Shown here piece after piece: positions 8,834 through 17,539 of a DNA stretch of 55,229 nt (positions within the stretch are counted from its first letter, which is position 1; every line of letters starts with the position of its first letter). The notes under the pieces are model-generated. The model was not told the DNA's origin and ran no database searches. It saw only the letters and a list, made by a program, of their open reading frames with translations. Source of the stretch: Levilactobacillus fujinensis. Lineage in GTDB: Bacteria; Bacillota; Bacilli; Lactobacillales; Lactobacillaceae. The stretch lies in contig NZ_RHNX01000021.1 in the NCBI RefSeq assembly GCF_003946335.1, forward strand, positions 1 to 55,229, given 5' to 3'. A program made the translations under genes and the position numbers.

Positions 8834-10903
8834 ATGTCCATTCGGCAGCACACCATGACCTTATTTGGGGGTCTGATTAGTATCACCCTTCTGCTTACGG
8901 GCGGACTGGCGCTCCTTTTCCCCGTCACGTTTCGGATCGACCATAATTGGCTGAGCCCCTTAGCAATTGCTTTAGGCACCGGCATCTATTTAGGCACCTT
9001 AGGCCTCAGCTTTCGCGCATTACACCGCATCAGTTCCCGTCAAAGTCAGTGGGTCGCCGTTGGCCTTTGGCTCCTGCTTTTGACCATTCAAGGCTGGGTT
9101 GCCGTCTCCTGGGTCGCAGCCCCACGTGCCGACCTCTACTTCGTTCATCAGCAAGCTCTAGATCTCCTCCACGGCAGTACCAGTTGGCCCGCCTATTTCC
9201 AAACGTATGCCAATAATGTCAGCTTTACCATTTTGCTCAGCGGCCTGTTGCGACTGGGTCAAGGCATCATCTCTAATTCTGGGGTCTGGCTCAACCTACT
9301 TCAGTTTATCTGGCTTGATTGTGGCCTTTTAGTGGTCTGGCTAGCGCTACGCAAACGAAATCCAGCCCGGGCCAACCTCTGGATCGGCATGCTAATCACC
9401 ACTGTTCCTCTGTACGCGTACGCGCTAAACGCTTATACCGACGTCTATGTTTTACCGTTCATGCTCTTTGCCATAGTCGCCTTTACCCAGCTTAAACGCA
9501 GTCTGCGAGGGCCCGCCATCTTCGGTTGGGCACTCCTCCTTGGTCTGTCACTAACAGGGGCTTACCTATTTAAGGCCAACTATATTGTATTGACCATTGC
9601 TGCCTTATTGTTGCTCTGGCTTATCCCTCTCGCCCATCCTCGTCACTGGCTGGTGCGACTGGGAACGACTGTATTGATCGTTGGTCTCTTATTTGCTGGG
9701 ATTGCTGGTAACCATAACCTCCAACAGGCTAACGGTTACCACCCTAATGCTGATCAAGCACTTCCTGCCATGAGCTGGGTTGCAATGAGTTGGAACCCCG
9801 CACACTACGGCGAATACAATCGTCAAGATGCCACCACGGTCATTCACCAGCCCACAGTAGCAGCTAAAAAAGAGACGGCCACAGGACTCTTACACGACCA
9901 TTTGCAACAGCTGGGACCCATCGGCATCTTAGGTCATCTTTTTCGCAAGGCCCGCCTCTTCCTCGCAACTGGCACGTTTGATGCCTTTCAAATCAACTCG
10001 GCATTTGATCGCGCCCCGCACTGGTATCGCCAGCACCGCAGCACAGCCGACTGGCTACTGGCCAATTGGTGTCAGGTCTCCTACCTGGCACTCATCTTGG
10101 TCAACCTGGGCTGGGGGATACAACAGTTACGGCGGCGCCACTTATCATCGGCCTACCTACTAGGTGGCATCTTTATGATGGGACTCGTTGCCTTTCACGT
10201 CGTCTTCTGGGAAACAGAGGAGCGCTACGCCCTACCACTACTCCTGCTCCTGTTAGCTGGTGCCGCGTCGGGTTACCGCCAGCCACGTAACTTGTTGCGC
10301 TGGTCACGTAACCGCCTGACTTGGTTACCACTCGCCATGGCGGGCGCTTTCACGCTTACTTTAGGGCTCGTCGCCTGGCAGAATAGTGCGTTGACCACCC
10401 ACCAGTGGGTTCAACCCTTAAATGCAGTTAGCCAAAACGAGGGCCGCTATTACCAAAATCATAAATTGGCGATTAAACCTCATCACGCCTTAAGTCAGCC
10501 CATTACAGCAACCATTGCTTTTAACAAAATCATCATCGACCGGGGTGAACAGATTACCGGTCATCTACGTTTAACGAATGCACAAGGCAAAGTTGTGTGG
10601 CGCTCTCAAGGGACCAAAACTCTGCTGGCACAATCCATTCCAGACCAACCAGCTGGTCGCTATACGTTGACCCTCACAAACCAAGGGACACACAATCTCC
10701 GAGTCGTCACGGCCCCGGCGACGTTCCCACTATTGCCTAAGTCCTTGTTGGGGCATCCCAATCAATATCTCCGGCTCACCGTCCAGCAATACCGCGTCGG
10801 CCCCATCCTCACACAGAATAAGTTCTGGCTCCTATTTGCCACGATTTGGTTAGGTGGCCTGCTTATCATCGATCGGTTTTACTGGTATCGCCGACAAATT
10901 TGA
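8834..10903 (+). CDS. Multi-membrane-spanning glycosyltransferase-like protein (GT-C type)
   Basis: A 689-residue integral membrane protein with about 11-12 predicted helices in the first 500 residues and a C-terminal extracytoplasmic beta-rich segment (about 525-660) before a final helix and the tail RFYWYRRQI. The first loop holds APRADLYFVHQQALDLL, with the acidic/aromatic character expected of the donor site in GT-C (GT39/ArnT/PMT-like) enzymes that use polyprenyl-phosphate sugars. Pairing with the GT2 gene immediately upstream supports a role in glycosylating a surface polymer or protein. Exact acceptor and sugar are unknown. The start has a strong AAGGAGGAGG ribosome binding site. Confidence 0.78.
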   Translation: MSIRQHTMTLFGGLISITLLLTGGLALLFPVTFRIDHNWLSPLAIALGTGIYLGTLGLSFRALHRISSRQSQWVAVGLWLLLLTIQGWVAVSWVAAPRADLYFVHQQALDLLHGSTSWPAYFQTYANNVSFTILLSGLLRLGQGIISNSGVWLNLLQFIWLDCGLLVVWLALRKRNPARANLWIGMLITTVPLYAYALNAYTDVYVLPFMLFAIVAFTQLKRSLRGPAIFGWALLLGLSLTGAYLFKANYIVLTIAALLLLWLIPLAHPRHWLVRLGTTVLIVGLLFAGIAGNHNLQQANGYHPNADQALPAMSWVAMSWNPAHYGEYNRQDATTVIHQPTVAAKKETATGLLHDHLQQLGPIGILGHLFRKARLFLATGTFDAFQINSAFDRAPHWYRQHRSTADWLLANWCQVSYLALILVNLGWGIQQLRRRHLSSAYLLGGIFMMGLVAFHVVFWETEERYALPLLLLLLAGAASGYRQPRNLLRWSRNRLTWLPLAMAGAFTLTLGLVAWQNSALTTHQWVQPLNAVSQNEGRYYQNHKLAIKPHHALSQPITATIAFNKIIIDRGEQITGHLRLTNAQGKVVWRSQGTKTLLAQSIPDQPAGRYTLTLTNQGTHNLRVVTAPATFPLLPKSLLGHPNQYLRLTVQQYRVGPILTQNKFWLLFATIWLGGLLIIDRFYWYRRQI

Positions 10904-11145
10904 ACAAATGACTTGCCTTAAGCCCACTCGAAGGTACTAGAATGAATAGTATAGATAAAATATTGACGCTGCCTAATGGATTTTAAATCGGTCTTGGCGC
11001 GTCAGTCGTTTCATCCAAAAGCCTGTTTGCGCAGCGGAACAGTTGTTACTTCCCTATCATCATAGGCAGTAACGCATTTTCGTTCCATCCCCAGACGGTG
11101 CCCACAATCTAGCCACTTAATCGGACAAAAGGAGTCGAATTCAAT

Positions 11146-12006
11146 TTGAAATTTGAAATCAATCAGCAAACTTTAACCGGGGAACGAGCCCTCTTTCAGG
11201 CCCACGACCTTCACATCACGAACAGCACCTTCGTCGACGGGGAATCCCCCTTGAAACACGGGAAGAATCTAGCCATCGATCACACTATTTTCAAATGGAA
11301 GTACCCCCTGTGGTACACGCACCATGCACAACTAAATCACACCACCTGGCAGGCAGACGCCCACGCCGGCATCTGGTATACCGACGATCTGACCATGGCT
11401 AACTCTCTCGTTCGGGCAACCAAAACGTTCCGTCACGCTAGCAATATCCACCTCGACAATGTCACCTTTTCTGACGCCGGTGAGACCCTCTGGTGGTGTA
11501 ACAACGTCGAGCTCAACAACGTCACGGCGACTGGCGATTACTTCGGGATGAACAACGAAAACGTTGTCGCTCACAACCTGAAGGTGACCGGGAACTACGC
11601 CTTTGACGGGAGTAAGAACGTCGAAGTCCACGACTCAACATTTATCACACACGATGCCTTCTGGAACTGCGACAACGTGACCATCTATGACTCGACCATC
11701 ATTGGCGAATACCTTGCTTGGAACGCGAAGAACATTACCTTCGTCAATTGTTGGCTCGAAAGTGACCAGGGATTGTGTTACGTCGACCACCTGACCATGC
11801 AGAACTGTTCACTGATCAACACCGACCTCGCCTTTGAATACTGCAGTGATATCGACGCCACCATCAACACTGAAATTGACAGTGTGAAGAACCCCATTAG
11901 TGGTAAGATTATTGCACCGGCCATTGGTAAAGTCATCTTCGACGATGACCAGATCGACCCAGCAAACACGACCATCAAGTTGACCAAGGAGGTCCTCAAG
12001 CGATGA
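11146..12006 (+). CDS. DUF3737 family protein, right-handed beta-helix
   Basis: The 286-residue protein matches the DUF3737 family: the start MKFEINQQTLTGERALF, followed by many short repeats of the type NxTxxxxxxLWWCNNVELNNVT that build a pectin-lyase-like beta helix. The family is common next to aminotransferase or C-S lyase genes in Firmicutes. Its function is unknown; a sugar- or polymer-binding role would be a guess. The start is TTG with AAAAGGAG upstream. There is no signal peptide. The stop overlaps the next gene by 4 bp (ATGA), so the two are translationally coupled. Confidence 0.88.
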   Translation: MKFEINQQTLTGERALFQAHDLHITNSTFVDGESPLKHGKNLAIDHTIFKWKYPLWYTHHAQLNHTTWQADAHAGIWYTDDLTMANSLVRATKTFRHASNIHLDNVTFSDAGETLWWCNNVELNNVTATGDYFGMNNENVVAHNLKVTGNYAFDGSKNVEVHDSTFITHDAFWNCDNVTIYDSTIIGEYLAWNAKNITFVNCWLESDQGLCYVDHLTMQNCSLINTDLAFEYCSDIDATINTEIDSVKNPISGKIIAPAIGKVIFDDDQIDPANTTIKLTKEVLKR

Positions 12007-13172
12007 GTTATAACTTTTCTGAAATGATCGACCGGCGACACACCAATTCCGTCAAATGGGACGTGAAGGATAACGAGCTCCCCATGTGGGTGGCGGACAT
12101 GGACTTCCGGACCGCACCCGGAATCGTTGACGCCATTAAACGCAAGGCCGATACCGGCATCTTCGGGTATGAAGAGGTCCCGCAAGACTACTTCGAAGCC
12201 GTTCAGCACTGGTATGCAACCGAACATGACTGGGCACCCAACACGGATTGGATGCGTTTCGTCACGGGCGTCGTGCCCGCCATCTCATCGGCCGTTCGTC
12301 GTGTCAGTCACGTGGGCGATAACGTCTTAGTACAAGCGCCGGTCTACAACATTTTCTACAACTCCATCGTTAACAACGGCCGCCACGTTCTCTCGAGCGA
12401 CCTCGTCTATCAAGATGGCAACTACACGGTCGATTGGGACGACCTTGCCGCAAAAATGGCAGCGCCCCTAACGACCATGATGATTCTATGTAACCCCCAC
12501 AATCCAGTGGGTCACGTTTGGCAACCGGACGAACTTCGTCGCATCGCCGACCTCGCCGCGGCCAACCACGTTACCGTCTTCAGCGATGAGATTCACGGTG
12601 ACATCACCGACGCCGGCCACGGTTACACACCATTCGCAGCCGTCAGTGATACAGCCGCACAGAATAGCATTACGGCAGTGTCACCCAGCAAGACCTTCAA
12701 TGTCGCGGCCTTACACGCAGCGACCATCATCATCCCCAACGAAGGCCTTAGAAATGTGGTCGACCGGGGCATCAACACCGATGAGTTGGCCGAACCCAAC
12801 GCCTTTGCCATCGACGGCAGCATTGCCGCCTACACAACGGGTAGTGAGTGGGTCCACGAACTCAACGCGACCATTACGACCAACAAGCAGACGTTGACGG
12901 CATTCGTTAAGAAAAACTTACCCGCCCTACACGTTATCAAGGGCCACGCCACTTACCTGGTCTGGATCGATTGCCACAAACTGACGACCGATACCAAAAC
13001 ACTGTGTGACACCATTCGCCAAAACACCGGTCTCTTCATCTCGGCCGGCGAGGTTTACGGCGGTGACGGCCACGACTTTGTCCGCATCAACGTTGCCTGC
13101 CCGGCAAAACGCCTGCAAGATGGATTGGACCGGTTAGCGACTGGCATTAACCAGTTTGAAGAAGATAAGTAA
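12003..13172 (+). CDS. PLP-dependent C-S lyase / aminotransferase (PatB/MalY type)
   Basis: This cytoplasmic fold-type I PLP enzyme most likely cleaves cystathionine or related C-S substrates (beta-lyase). The 389-residue product begins with the family signature region RRHTNSVKWD and LPMWVADMDF. It has the cofactor-binding LCNPHNPVGHVW, the acidic VFSDEIHGDI, and the Schiff-base lysine in SPSKTFNVAALH. The C-terminal part FISAGEVYGGDGHDFVRINVACP binds the substrate carboxylate. The ribosome binding site AAGGAGG lies inside the upstream DUF3737 gene. A terminator follows at 13208-13245. Whether cystathionine or another thioether is the true substrate cannot be told. Confidence 0.93.
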   Translation: MSYNFSEMIDRRHTNSVKWDVKDNELPMWVADMDFRTAPGIVDAIKRKADTGIFGYEEVPQDYFEAVQHWYATEHDWAPNTDWMRFVTGVVPAISSAVRRVSHVGDNVLVQAPVYNIFYNSIVNNGRHVLSSDLVYQDGNYTVDWDDLAAKMAAPLTTMMILCNPHNPVGHVWQPDELRRIADLAAANHVTVFSDEIHGDITDAGHGYTPFAAVSDTAAQNSITAVSPSKTFNVAALHAATIIIPNEGLRNVVDRGINTDELAEPNAFAIDGSIAAYTTGSEWVHELNATITTNKQTLTAFVKKNLPALHVIKGHATYLVWIDCHKLTTDTKTLCDTIRQNTGLFISAGEVYGGDGHDFVRINVACPAKRLQDGLDRLATGINQFEEDK

Positions 13173-13207
13173 TGGCCTGCACCATTTAAACTAAATTGGA
13201 ATCGGTC

Positions 13208-13245
13208 GAGGGAATATCATTCACGCATGGTATTCTCTTTTTTTT
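13208..13245 (+). terminator. Terminator of the DUF3737-C-S lyase operon
   Basis: AGGGAATATCAT pairs imperfectly with ATGGTATTCTCT around the loop TCACGC and is followed by a run of eight T residues. Confidence 0.85.
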
Positions 13246-13258
13246 AGAATAAATGGGT

Positions 13259-13412
13259 GGCTTTCAGGCGAACTGGCGGTCCGTCCTTTAGCTGGAGACG
13301 TTCCCCACAGCCAGCGGAATCCCTTGCAGTCGGAATGCGGTCATTGCCACTGATTAGTCGTGACAATTCCCACGCTCACAAGCGTATTTTGACTTTCACC
13401 CTTTAGCTTTAA
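13259..13412 (+). repeat. Intergenic repeat, module A copy
   Basis: Shows CTTTCAGGCGAACTGG, CCGTCCTTTAGCTGG, CCACAGCCAGCGGAATCCC and the end GACTTTCACCCTTTAGC, the shared right terminus with one change. It occupies most of the gap before the small membrane protein. Confidence 0.75.
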
Positions 13413-13436
13413 CATCAACCAGTAACACGTTATTAT

Positions 13437-13450
13437 TGAAAGCGTTAATC
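13437..13450 (+). promoter_or_regulatory. cre-like site
   Basis: TGAAAGCGTTAATC matches 12 of 14 positions of the CcpA consensus and lies 29 nt upstream of the start codon of the small membrane protein. Confidence 0.4.
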
Positions 13451-13478
13451 CAAGACCTTTTGCGAGGAGGATGCGCAT

Positions 13479-13673
13479 TTGAAACGCATATTGCAGAATT
13501 GTCTAATCATTTACACCATCATGTTTGTCGGCTTAATCGCTTTACCAATCCTATGGCCAAACAGTTTTAGTTTTAAGTGGTCAACGATTTTATGGATCGT
13601 CATTGGGTCAGTAATTGGCTTCACTGCCATCTTTATATCTGAAAGACTAAGGCGGATCAGAAAGACTAAATAA
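13479..13673 (+). CDS. Small two-helix membrane protein
   Basis: A 64-residue protein with two hydrophobic helices (about residues 7-26 and 35-54) and a strongly basic end, SERLRRIRKTK, typical of a cytoplasmic C-terminus. The start is TTG, 8 nt after GCGAGGAGG; a nearby ATG at 13471 runs into a stop after three codons and can be excluded. A terminator follows at once, so it is a single-gene unit. I do not recognise a family. Confidence 0.7.
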   Translation: MKRILQNCLIIYTIMFVGLIALPILWPNSFSFKWSTILWIVIGSVIGFTAIFISERLRRIRKTK

Positions 13674-13680
13674 TCGCCAA

Positions 13681-13711
13681 AACCCGTGTTGGCTGGTGCC
13701 CACGGGTTTTT
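13681..13711 (+). terminator. Terminator of the small membrane protein gene
   Basis: AACCCGTG pairs with CACGGGTT, followed by TTTTAATTT. Confidence 0.88.
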
Positions 13712-13864
13712 AATTTACCCGATCAAACGTTACTGGTGAAAGCCTTTGCATCCCGATAATACGGCTAAGCATGCTATACTAATAAAGATATCCAGTGTGT
13801 ATTTTGTGGAGCGATTGGGTCTAACGATTGTCTTCACAACAATCAATGAGGAGGAATCTTTACC

Positions 13865-14818
13865 ATGACGATTAATCCAGCCGATGCGCAAGACGTCTAC
13901 CGCGACGCCGGCGACAACATTATGTTCACCACGTACCTAATCGACCACGACCACCTTGACAGTGACCGCGACGCGCTGGCCGAGTTCGCCGACCGGTTAG
14001 CGGCCATTGAACGTAGTATGGCCATCCGCTCCCCTGACGCCAACCTCCGAGTGGCCTTTGGTATCGGGTCAACGGCCTGGGATCTGCTTTTCCCAGACGC
14101 CAACAAACCCAAGGAACTCGTGGACTTTGCCGAAATCAAGGGGCCTAAGTACACGGCACCAGCCACACCGGGCGATTTATTCATGCACGTTCGCGCTAAG
14201 GACATGGCCGTCGTCTACGAAGTCATGGACCAAGCACGCGAATTTCTTCGCGACTGGACGACCGTGGTCGATGAGACGCCGGGCTTCCGCTACTTTGAAG
14301 GCCGAGCTATCATTGGCTTTATCGATGGCACGGAAAATCCGGCCGGTCCCGACGCCACGCAGTACGCCTTAATTGGCGATGAAGACCCCGAATTTGAAAA
14401 TGGGTCCTACGCCTTTGCTCAGAAATACACGCACAACATGGACGCCTGGAATAAACTCAAGACCGAGGATCAGGAGAAATCGATTGGTCGTCACAAGTTT
14501 AGTGACCGCGAACTCAACGACGATGAAAAAATGCCAAACGCGCACAACATTGCGTCACAGGACAACGCTGATGGCATCGAACACAAAATTGTGCGAATGA
14601 ACGTCCCCTACGCTAAACCCGGTCAAGGCATCGTTGGCACCTACTTTATTGGTTACGCGCGACACTTTACGGTAACGCAGCGGATGCTGGACAACATGTT
14701 CAGTCAAAGCGACCGGCTGTTAGACTTCAGTACACCAATCACCGGGGCGACATTCTTTATCCCTTCCCGCCGCCTGCTCGAGCGCATCGCTGACGGCGAA
14801 CTGTTTCCACAAAAATAA
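13865..14818 (+). CDS. DyP-type heme peroxidase
   Basis: A dye-decolorising peroxidase: a heme protein that reduces hydrogen peroxide while oxidising an organic or dye substrate. The 317-residue protein is typical of the short class. It has the family GxxDG motif in GFIDGTENP (about residue 155), with the catalytic aspartate; a histidine in IGRHKF that is the likely proximal heme ligand; and the distal-side ARHFTVTQRML region near the C-terminus. It has no signal peptide and no adjacent encapsulin gene. The ribosome binding site is TGAGGAGGAA. It is monocistronic, ending in a strong terminator. The sequence TATACT at 13778-13783 may be the -10 box. Confidence 0.95.
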   Translation: MTINPADAQDVYRDAGDNIMFTTYLIDHDHLDSDRDALAEFADRLAAIERSMAIRSPDANLRVAFGIGSTAWDLLFPDANKPKELVDFAEIKGPKYTAPATPGDLFMHVRAKDMAVVYEVMDQAREFLRDWTTVVDETPGFRYFEGRAIIGFIDGTENPAGPDATQYALIGDEDPEFENGSYAFAQKYTHNMDAWNKLKTEDQEKSIGRHKFSDRELNDDEKMPNAHNIASQDNADGIEHKIVRMNVPYAKPGQGIVGTYFIGYARHFTVTQRMLDNMFSQSDRLLDFSTPITGATFFIPSRRLLERIADGELFPQK

Positions 14819-14844
14819 GTGACTGTCATTTAACCTGAACGTCA

Positions 14845-14882
14845 AAAAACGTGTCCCTCGGCAGTACGGGGGACACGTTTTT
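14845..14882 (+). terminator. Terminator of the DyP peroxidase gene
   Basis: AAAACGTGTCCC pairs with GGGGACACGTTTT, with a T-run at the 3' end. Confidence 0.9.
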
Positions 14883-14885
14883 CAA

Positions 14886-14981
14886 TTACAGTCTGCCTAC
14901 GCCAAAAACGTTCCCAATTCCCACTAGACCAATCAATATTGCAATAATCGAAAATAATTTTCGTAATTGCCAATCCCCTTT
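14886..14981 (-). other. Possible small hydrophobic peptide without a normal start codon
   Basis: A minus-strand frame reads KGDWQLRKLFSIIAILIG and then LVGIGNVFGVGRL before a TAA. It looks like a single membrane helix with a basic N-terminal side. An AAAAGGGG sequence sits where a ribosome binding site would be, but the frame has a TGA just upstream and no ATG, GTG or TTG before the helix. It could be a decayed small membrane peptide, or chance. The rest of the 14819-15145 gap shows nothing else beyond the terminator. Confidence 0.3.
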
Positions 14982-15145
14982 TCACTAAACGATTGCGAGC
15001 GCATACAACTAAGTGCTAAGTGTTGACGTTTCGCCGGCATGCGGGTAATGTAGTGGTCGTTACCATCACGAATAATGGTCAAATCGAGGGGCGTCACAAG
15101 CGGTGATTCCGTCGATTAATTCACAAAATAAGGAGTTGAACCACT

Positions 15146-16375
15146 TTGGATGAAGCTGAAAGAGAGAGCGGCCCATGGCGGCGTAATTTACGCGTGCTGT
15201 GGTTCTGTACGTTCGTGGCCGGCATGGCCTTCAGCGAAATCATGCCCTTTTTATCCCTTTATATCAGTAGTTTAGGTGATTTTACTAAGTCACAGGTCAC
15301 CATGTATAGTGGTCTGGTCTACGCTGCCGACTTCTTCGTCAGTGCGATTGCGTCCCCACTCTGGGGCATGGTCGCCGATCGTAAAGGGCGAAAATTAATG
15401 CTACTACGGTCCTCATTGGGGACGGCATTTGCCATGGCCCTGATGGGGTTTGCCACCAACGTTTGGCAACTCGTCGCATTGCGGGCCCTTCAGGGAGTCT
15501 TCGCTGGCTTCATTTCCAACGCCCAAGCCTTGGTTGCTTCCCAAACGCCACGAAAACACAGTGGCGCGTCGCTCAGTACGTTGATGACCGGAGTGACCAG
15601 TGGGATGTTACTGGGCCCCGTTATCGGTGGGGTCCTAGCGCAAGTCTTCTCCATTCGCCTGACCTTCTTCATCACGGCCGCCTTGCTCTTCTCCACGTTC
15701 ATTTTGAGTTGGGTCCTGGTTGAGGAAAAATTCAAACCGGTCGCACCCAAACCTGCTGGCGAACGCAGCCACAATCCACTGGCCGCCTTTCCCAATCCGA
15801 AATTGATTCTGGTACTCCTATCTTCCACGTTGATCGTTCAATTTGGGAACATCTCTATCTCGCCCATTATCAGTCTGTACGTCAAAGAACTGATGCACAA
15901 CGTCGGCCCCATTACCGTGGTCGCCGGCATCATCGCGGCTTTACCGGGGATCTCCAACATCTTCGCCTCGCCACGACTCGGTCGTTATGGCGATCAGCAT
16001 GGGTCCGGGAAAGTTCTGATTTTTGGCTACGTCTTCGCCTTTCTGATGTACCTACCACAAGGCTTCGTTACCAGTATCTGGATGCTCGGGGTCCTTCGCT
16101 TCATGATCGGTATTTCCGATGGCGCCTTGTTCCCCGAAATTCAAACACTGTTGACCAAAAACTCGCCGGTCGAATTGACGTCGACGGTCTTCAGTTGGAA
16201 CCAGTCCTTCCAAGCCATTGGCAACATGATGGGGTCGCTACTTGGCGGCTGGATCGCCGGGGTATTCAATTATAACGCGGTGTTCTTCTCCACAGCGCTA
16301 CTCATGTTGGTCAACTTGGCCCTCGTCTGGTGGCTCGTCCCCGAAATCCGTCGCAGCAAAACCCAACCAGCTTAA
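15146..16375 (+). CDS. MFS drug-exporter-like transporter (DHA1 type)
   Basis: A 409-residue, 12-helix major facilitator, probably a proton-driven exporter. Helix 1 contains FVAGMAFSEIMPFLSLYI. The loop between helices 2 and 3 has GMVADRKGRKLMLLRS, the MFS motif A; LMTGVTSGMLLGPVIGGVLA in helix 5 is motif C of drug:H+ antiporters; and the second-half counterpart of motif A is PRLGRYGDQHGSGK. It resembles MdtG/PmrA-like exporters. The start is TTG with AAGGAG upstream. It is monocistronic. The substrate is unknown. Confidence 0.9.
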   Translation: MDEAERESGPWRRNLRVLWFCTFVAGMAFSEIMPFLSLYISSLGDFTKSQVTMYSGLVYAADFFVSAIASPLWGMVADRKGRKLMLLRSSLGTAFAMALMGFATNVWQLVALRALQGVFAGFISNAQALVASQTPRKHSGASLSTLMTGVTSGMLLGPVIGGVLAQVFSIRLTFFITAALLFSTFILSWVLVEEKFKPVAPKPAGERSHNPLAAFPNPKLILVLLSSTLIVQFGNISISPIISLYVKELMHNVGPITVVAGIIAALPGISNIFASPRLGRYGDQHGSGKVLIFGYVFAFLMYLPQGFVTSIWMLGVLRFMIGISDGALFPEIQTLLTKNSPVELTSTVFSWNQSFQAIGNMMGSLLGGWIAGVFNYNAVFFSTALLMLVNLALVWWLVPEIRRSKTQPA

Positions 16376-16396
16376 TAGAAGATATGACGTGCCTGT

Positions 16397-16446
16397 GGTT
16401 GCCAAATGGTGTTCCAACTACTTCTAATTGGCAACCCAGGTCATAA
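16397..16446. other. Long-loop inverted repeat after the MFS gene
   Basis: GGTTGCCAA at 16397-16405 and TTGGCAACC at 16438-16446 form a perfect 9-bp stem with a 32-nt loop. No T-run follows. Just beyond, the minus strand reads YDGLVIGVGLDALLPATE then stop (about 16457-16513), which may be a scrap of a lost gene. Confidence 0.35.
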
Positions 16447-16513
16447 GCCAACCTATTCAGTCGCCGGTAGCAAGGCATCCAAGCCTACACCGATGACCAG
16501 CCCGTCATACAAC

Positions 16514-16569
16514 AAAAAAGACGCTGTCGACCAGCCCAAATTTTTGGACTCGCCGACAACGTCTTTTTT
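16514..16569 (+). terminator. Terminator downstream of the MFS gene
   Basis: AAAAAAGACGCTGTCG pairs with CGACAACGTCTTTTTT, giving a strong stem that can work in both directions. The following stretch to 16789 holds only degraded repeat-like sequence (CCACTGCCGGAATGCCGCC). Confidence 0.8.
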
Positions 16570-16789
16570 CTATTCTGCTGGAACTTGTAAGCTTTCTATT
16601 CATCTATAGTCCTATAACTGACACTAACGGGAATTTCGTAGTGGTCTTTTCAATCGGCACAACAGTCTTATGGTCTCGCTGAGTACCCGTGAGTCGCCTG
16701 CGTTTTCCACGGGCTAGCCCTCTGGCGCAACATCCCACTGCCGGAATGCCGCCATTTTAAGCGACACCTTCCTACACTCTAAGCCTGTT

Positions 16790-17266
16790 TTACCCCGCCA
16801 AACCATCTAACGGAATGCCGGCTGAAGTTGCGGTAAAAACACGGGGCGTCTCCAACGCCATCAGCGTGCTGATGCCGGCGAAACCTTCGACCAGATCAAA
16901 GTTGATGCCCGCCGTCATCAAGGTGCGCCGGGCATCCCGAATTTCACCCGGTAACTCAACGATATCGTCGGTGCGGCTGACGATGACTTGACCGGCGCCG
17001 GCTGCGGCAGCCGCAGTGGCTAACGTCCGGGCCATTTGTGCCAAGTGAATCGTGGGTACTAACGCCACGACCACATCTTGATCCAACATCGCTGCGGTCA
17101 GGCCGCCTTCGTCAATGGCCTCACCGGTCAGTGCGGTCACCGTCGTTGGCAACGTGACCGCACTCGGGGTGTACACCGTCAGCTCTAACTGACTATTTTG
17201 GCTTAATTGGCGGACAAATGTTTTGCTAGCGGCGTCCAGCGCCCCAGCGAGTAAGATTCGTTTCAA
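16790..17266 (-). CDS. Short NAD(P)-binding Rossmann-like protein
   Basis: The 158-residue product begins LKRILLAGALDAASKTFVRQ, which resembles the first beta-alpha unit of NmrA/SDR-like NAD(P)-binding proteins, though the glycine-rich loop is poor. It is shorter than the usual 200-plus residues and ends soon after IPLDGLAG, so it may be a reduced or truncated family member. The TTG start (17266) is preferred because AGGGAG lies 8 nt upstream; an ATG 10 codons earlier has no such site. It stands alone between the MFS gene and the opuC operon, on the opposite strand. Confidence 0.65.
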   Translation of the reverse strand: MKRILLAGALDAASKTFVRQLSQNSQLELTVYTPSAVTLPTTVTALTGEAIDEGGLTAAMLDQDVVVALVPTIHLAQMARTLATAAAAAGAGQVIVSRTDDIVELPGEIRDARRTLMTAGINFDLVEGFAGISTLMALETPRVFTATSAGIPLDGLAG

Positions 17267-17503
17267 GGTCGTAACTCCCTTTCGTTTTTTGATCATGTTT
17301 TAGATTATAAAGGGTTCTAGTAGGTCGAAGGCAACCCCTTTTTTAAAATAATTTCGATTAAAATAAATAAGGTTTTTCTTATCTGAAACACATTCTTTTA
17401 TGTTACGTTGAGAAGAGTGGTTAACCCGCATACCCGCGGGCTTAAGCACTAATTACGAATTCATTTACACCTGAGTATTATCAACGTCGGCAATAGTTTT
17501 TCT

Positions 17504-17532
17504 TTGGAAAGTCCCTCTAACTCGTGTACAAT
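17504..17532 (+). promoter_or_regulatory. Promoter of the opuC operon
   Basis: TTGGAA (17504-17509), a 17-nt spacer, then TACAAT (17527-17532). Transcription should start near 17539, about 285 nt before the first start codon. Confidence 0.7.
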
Positions 17533-17539
17533 GGGCGTA

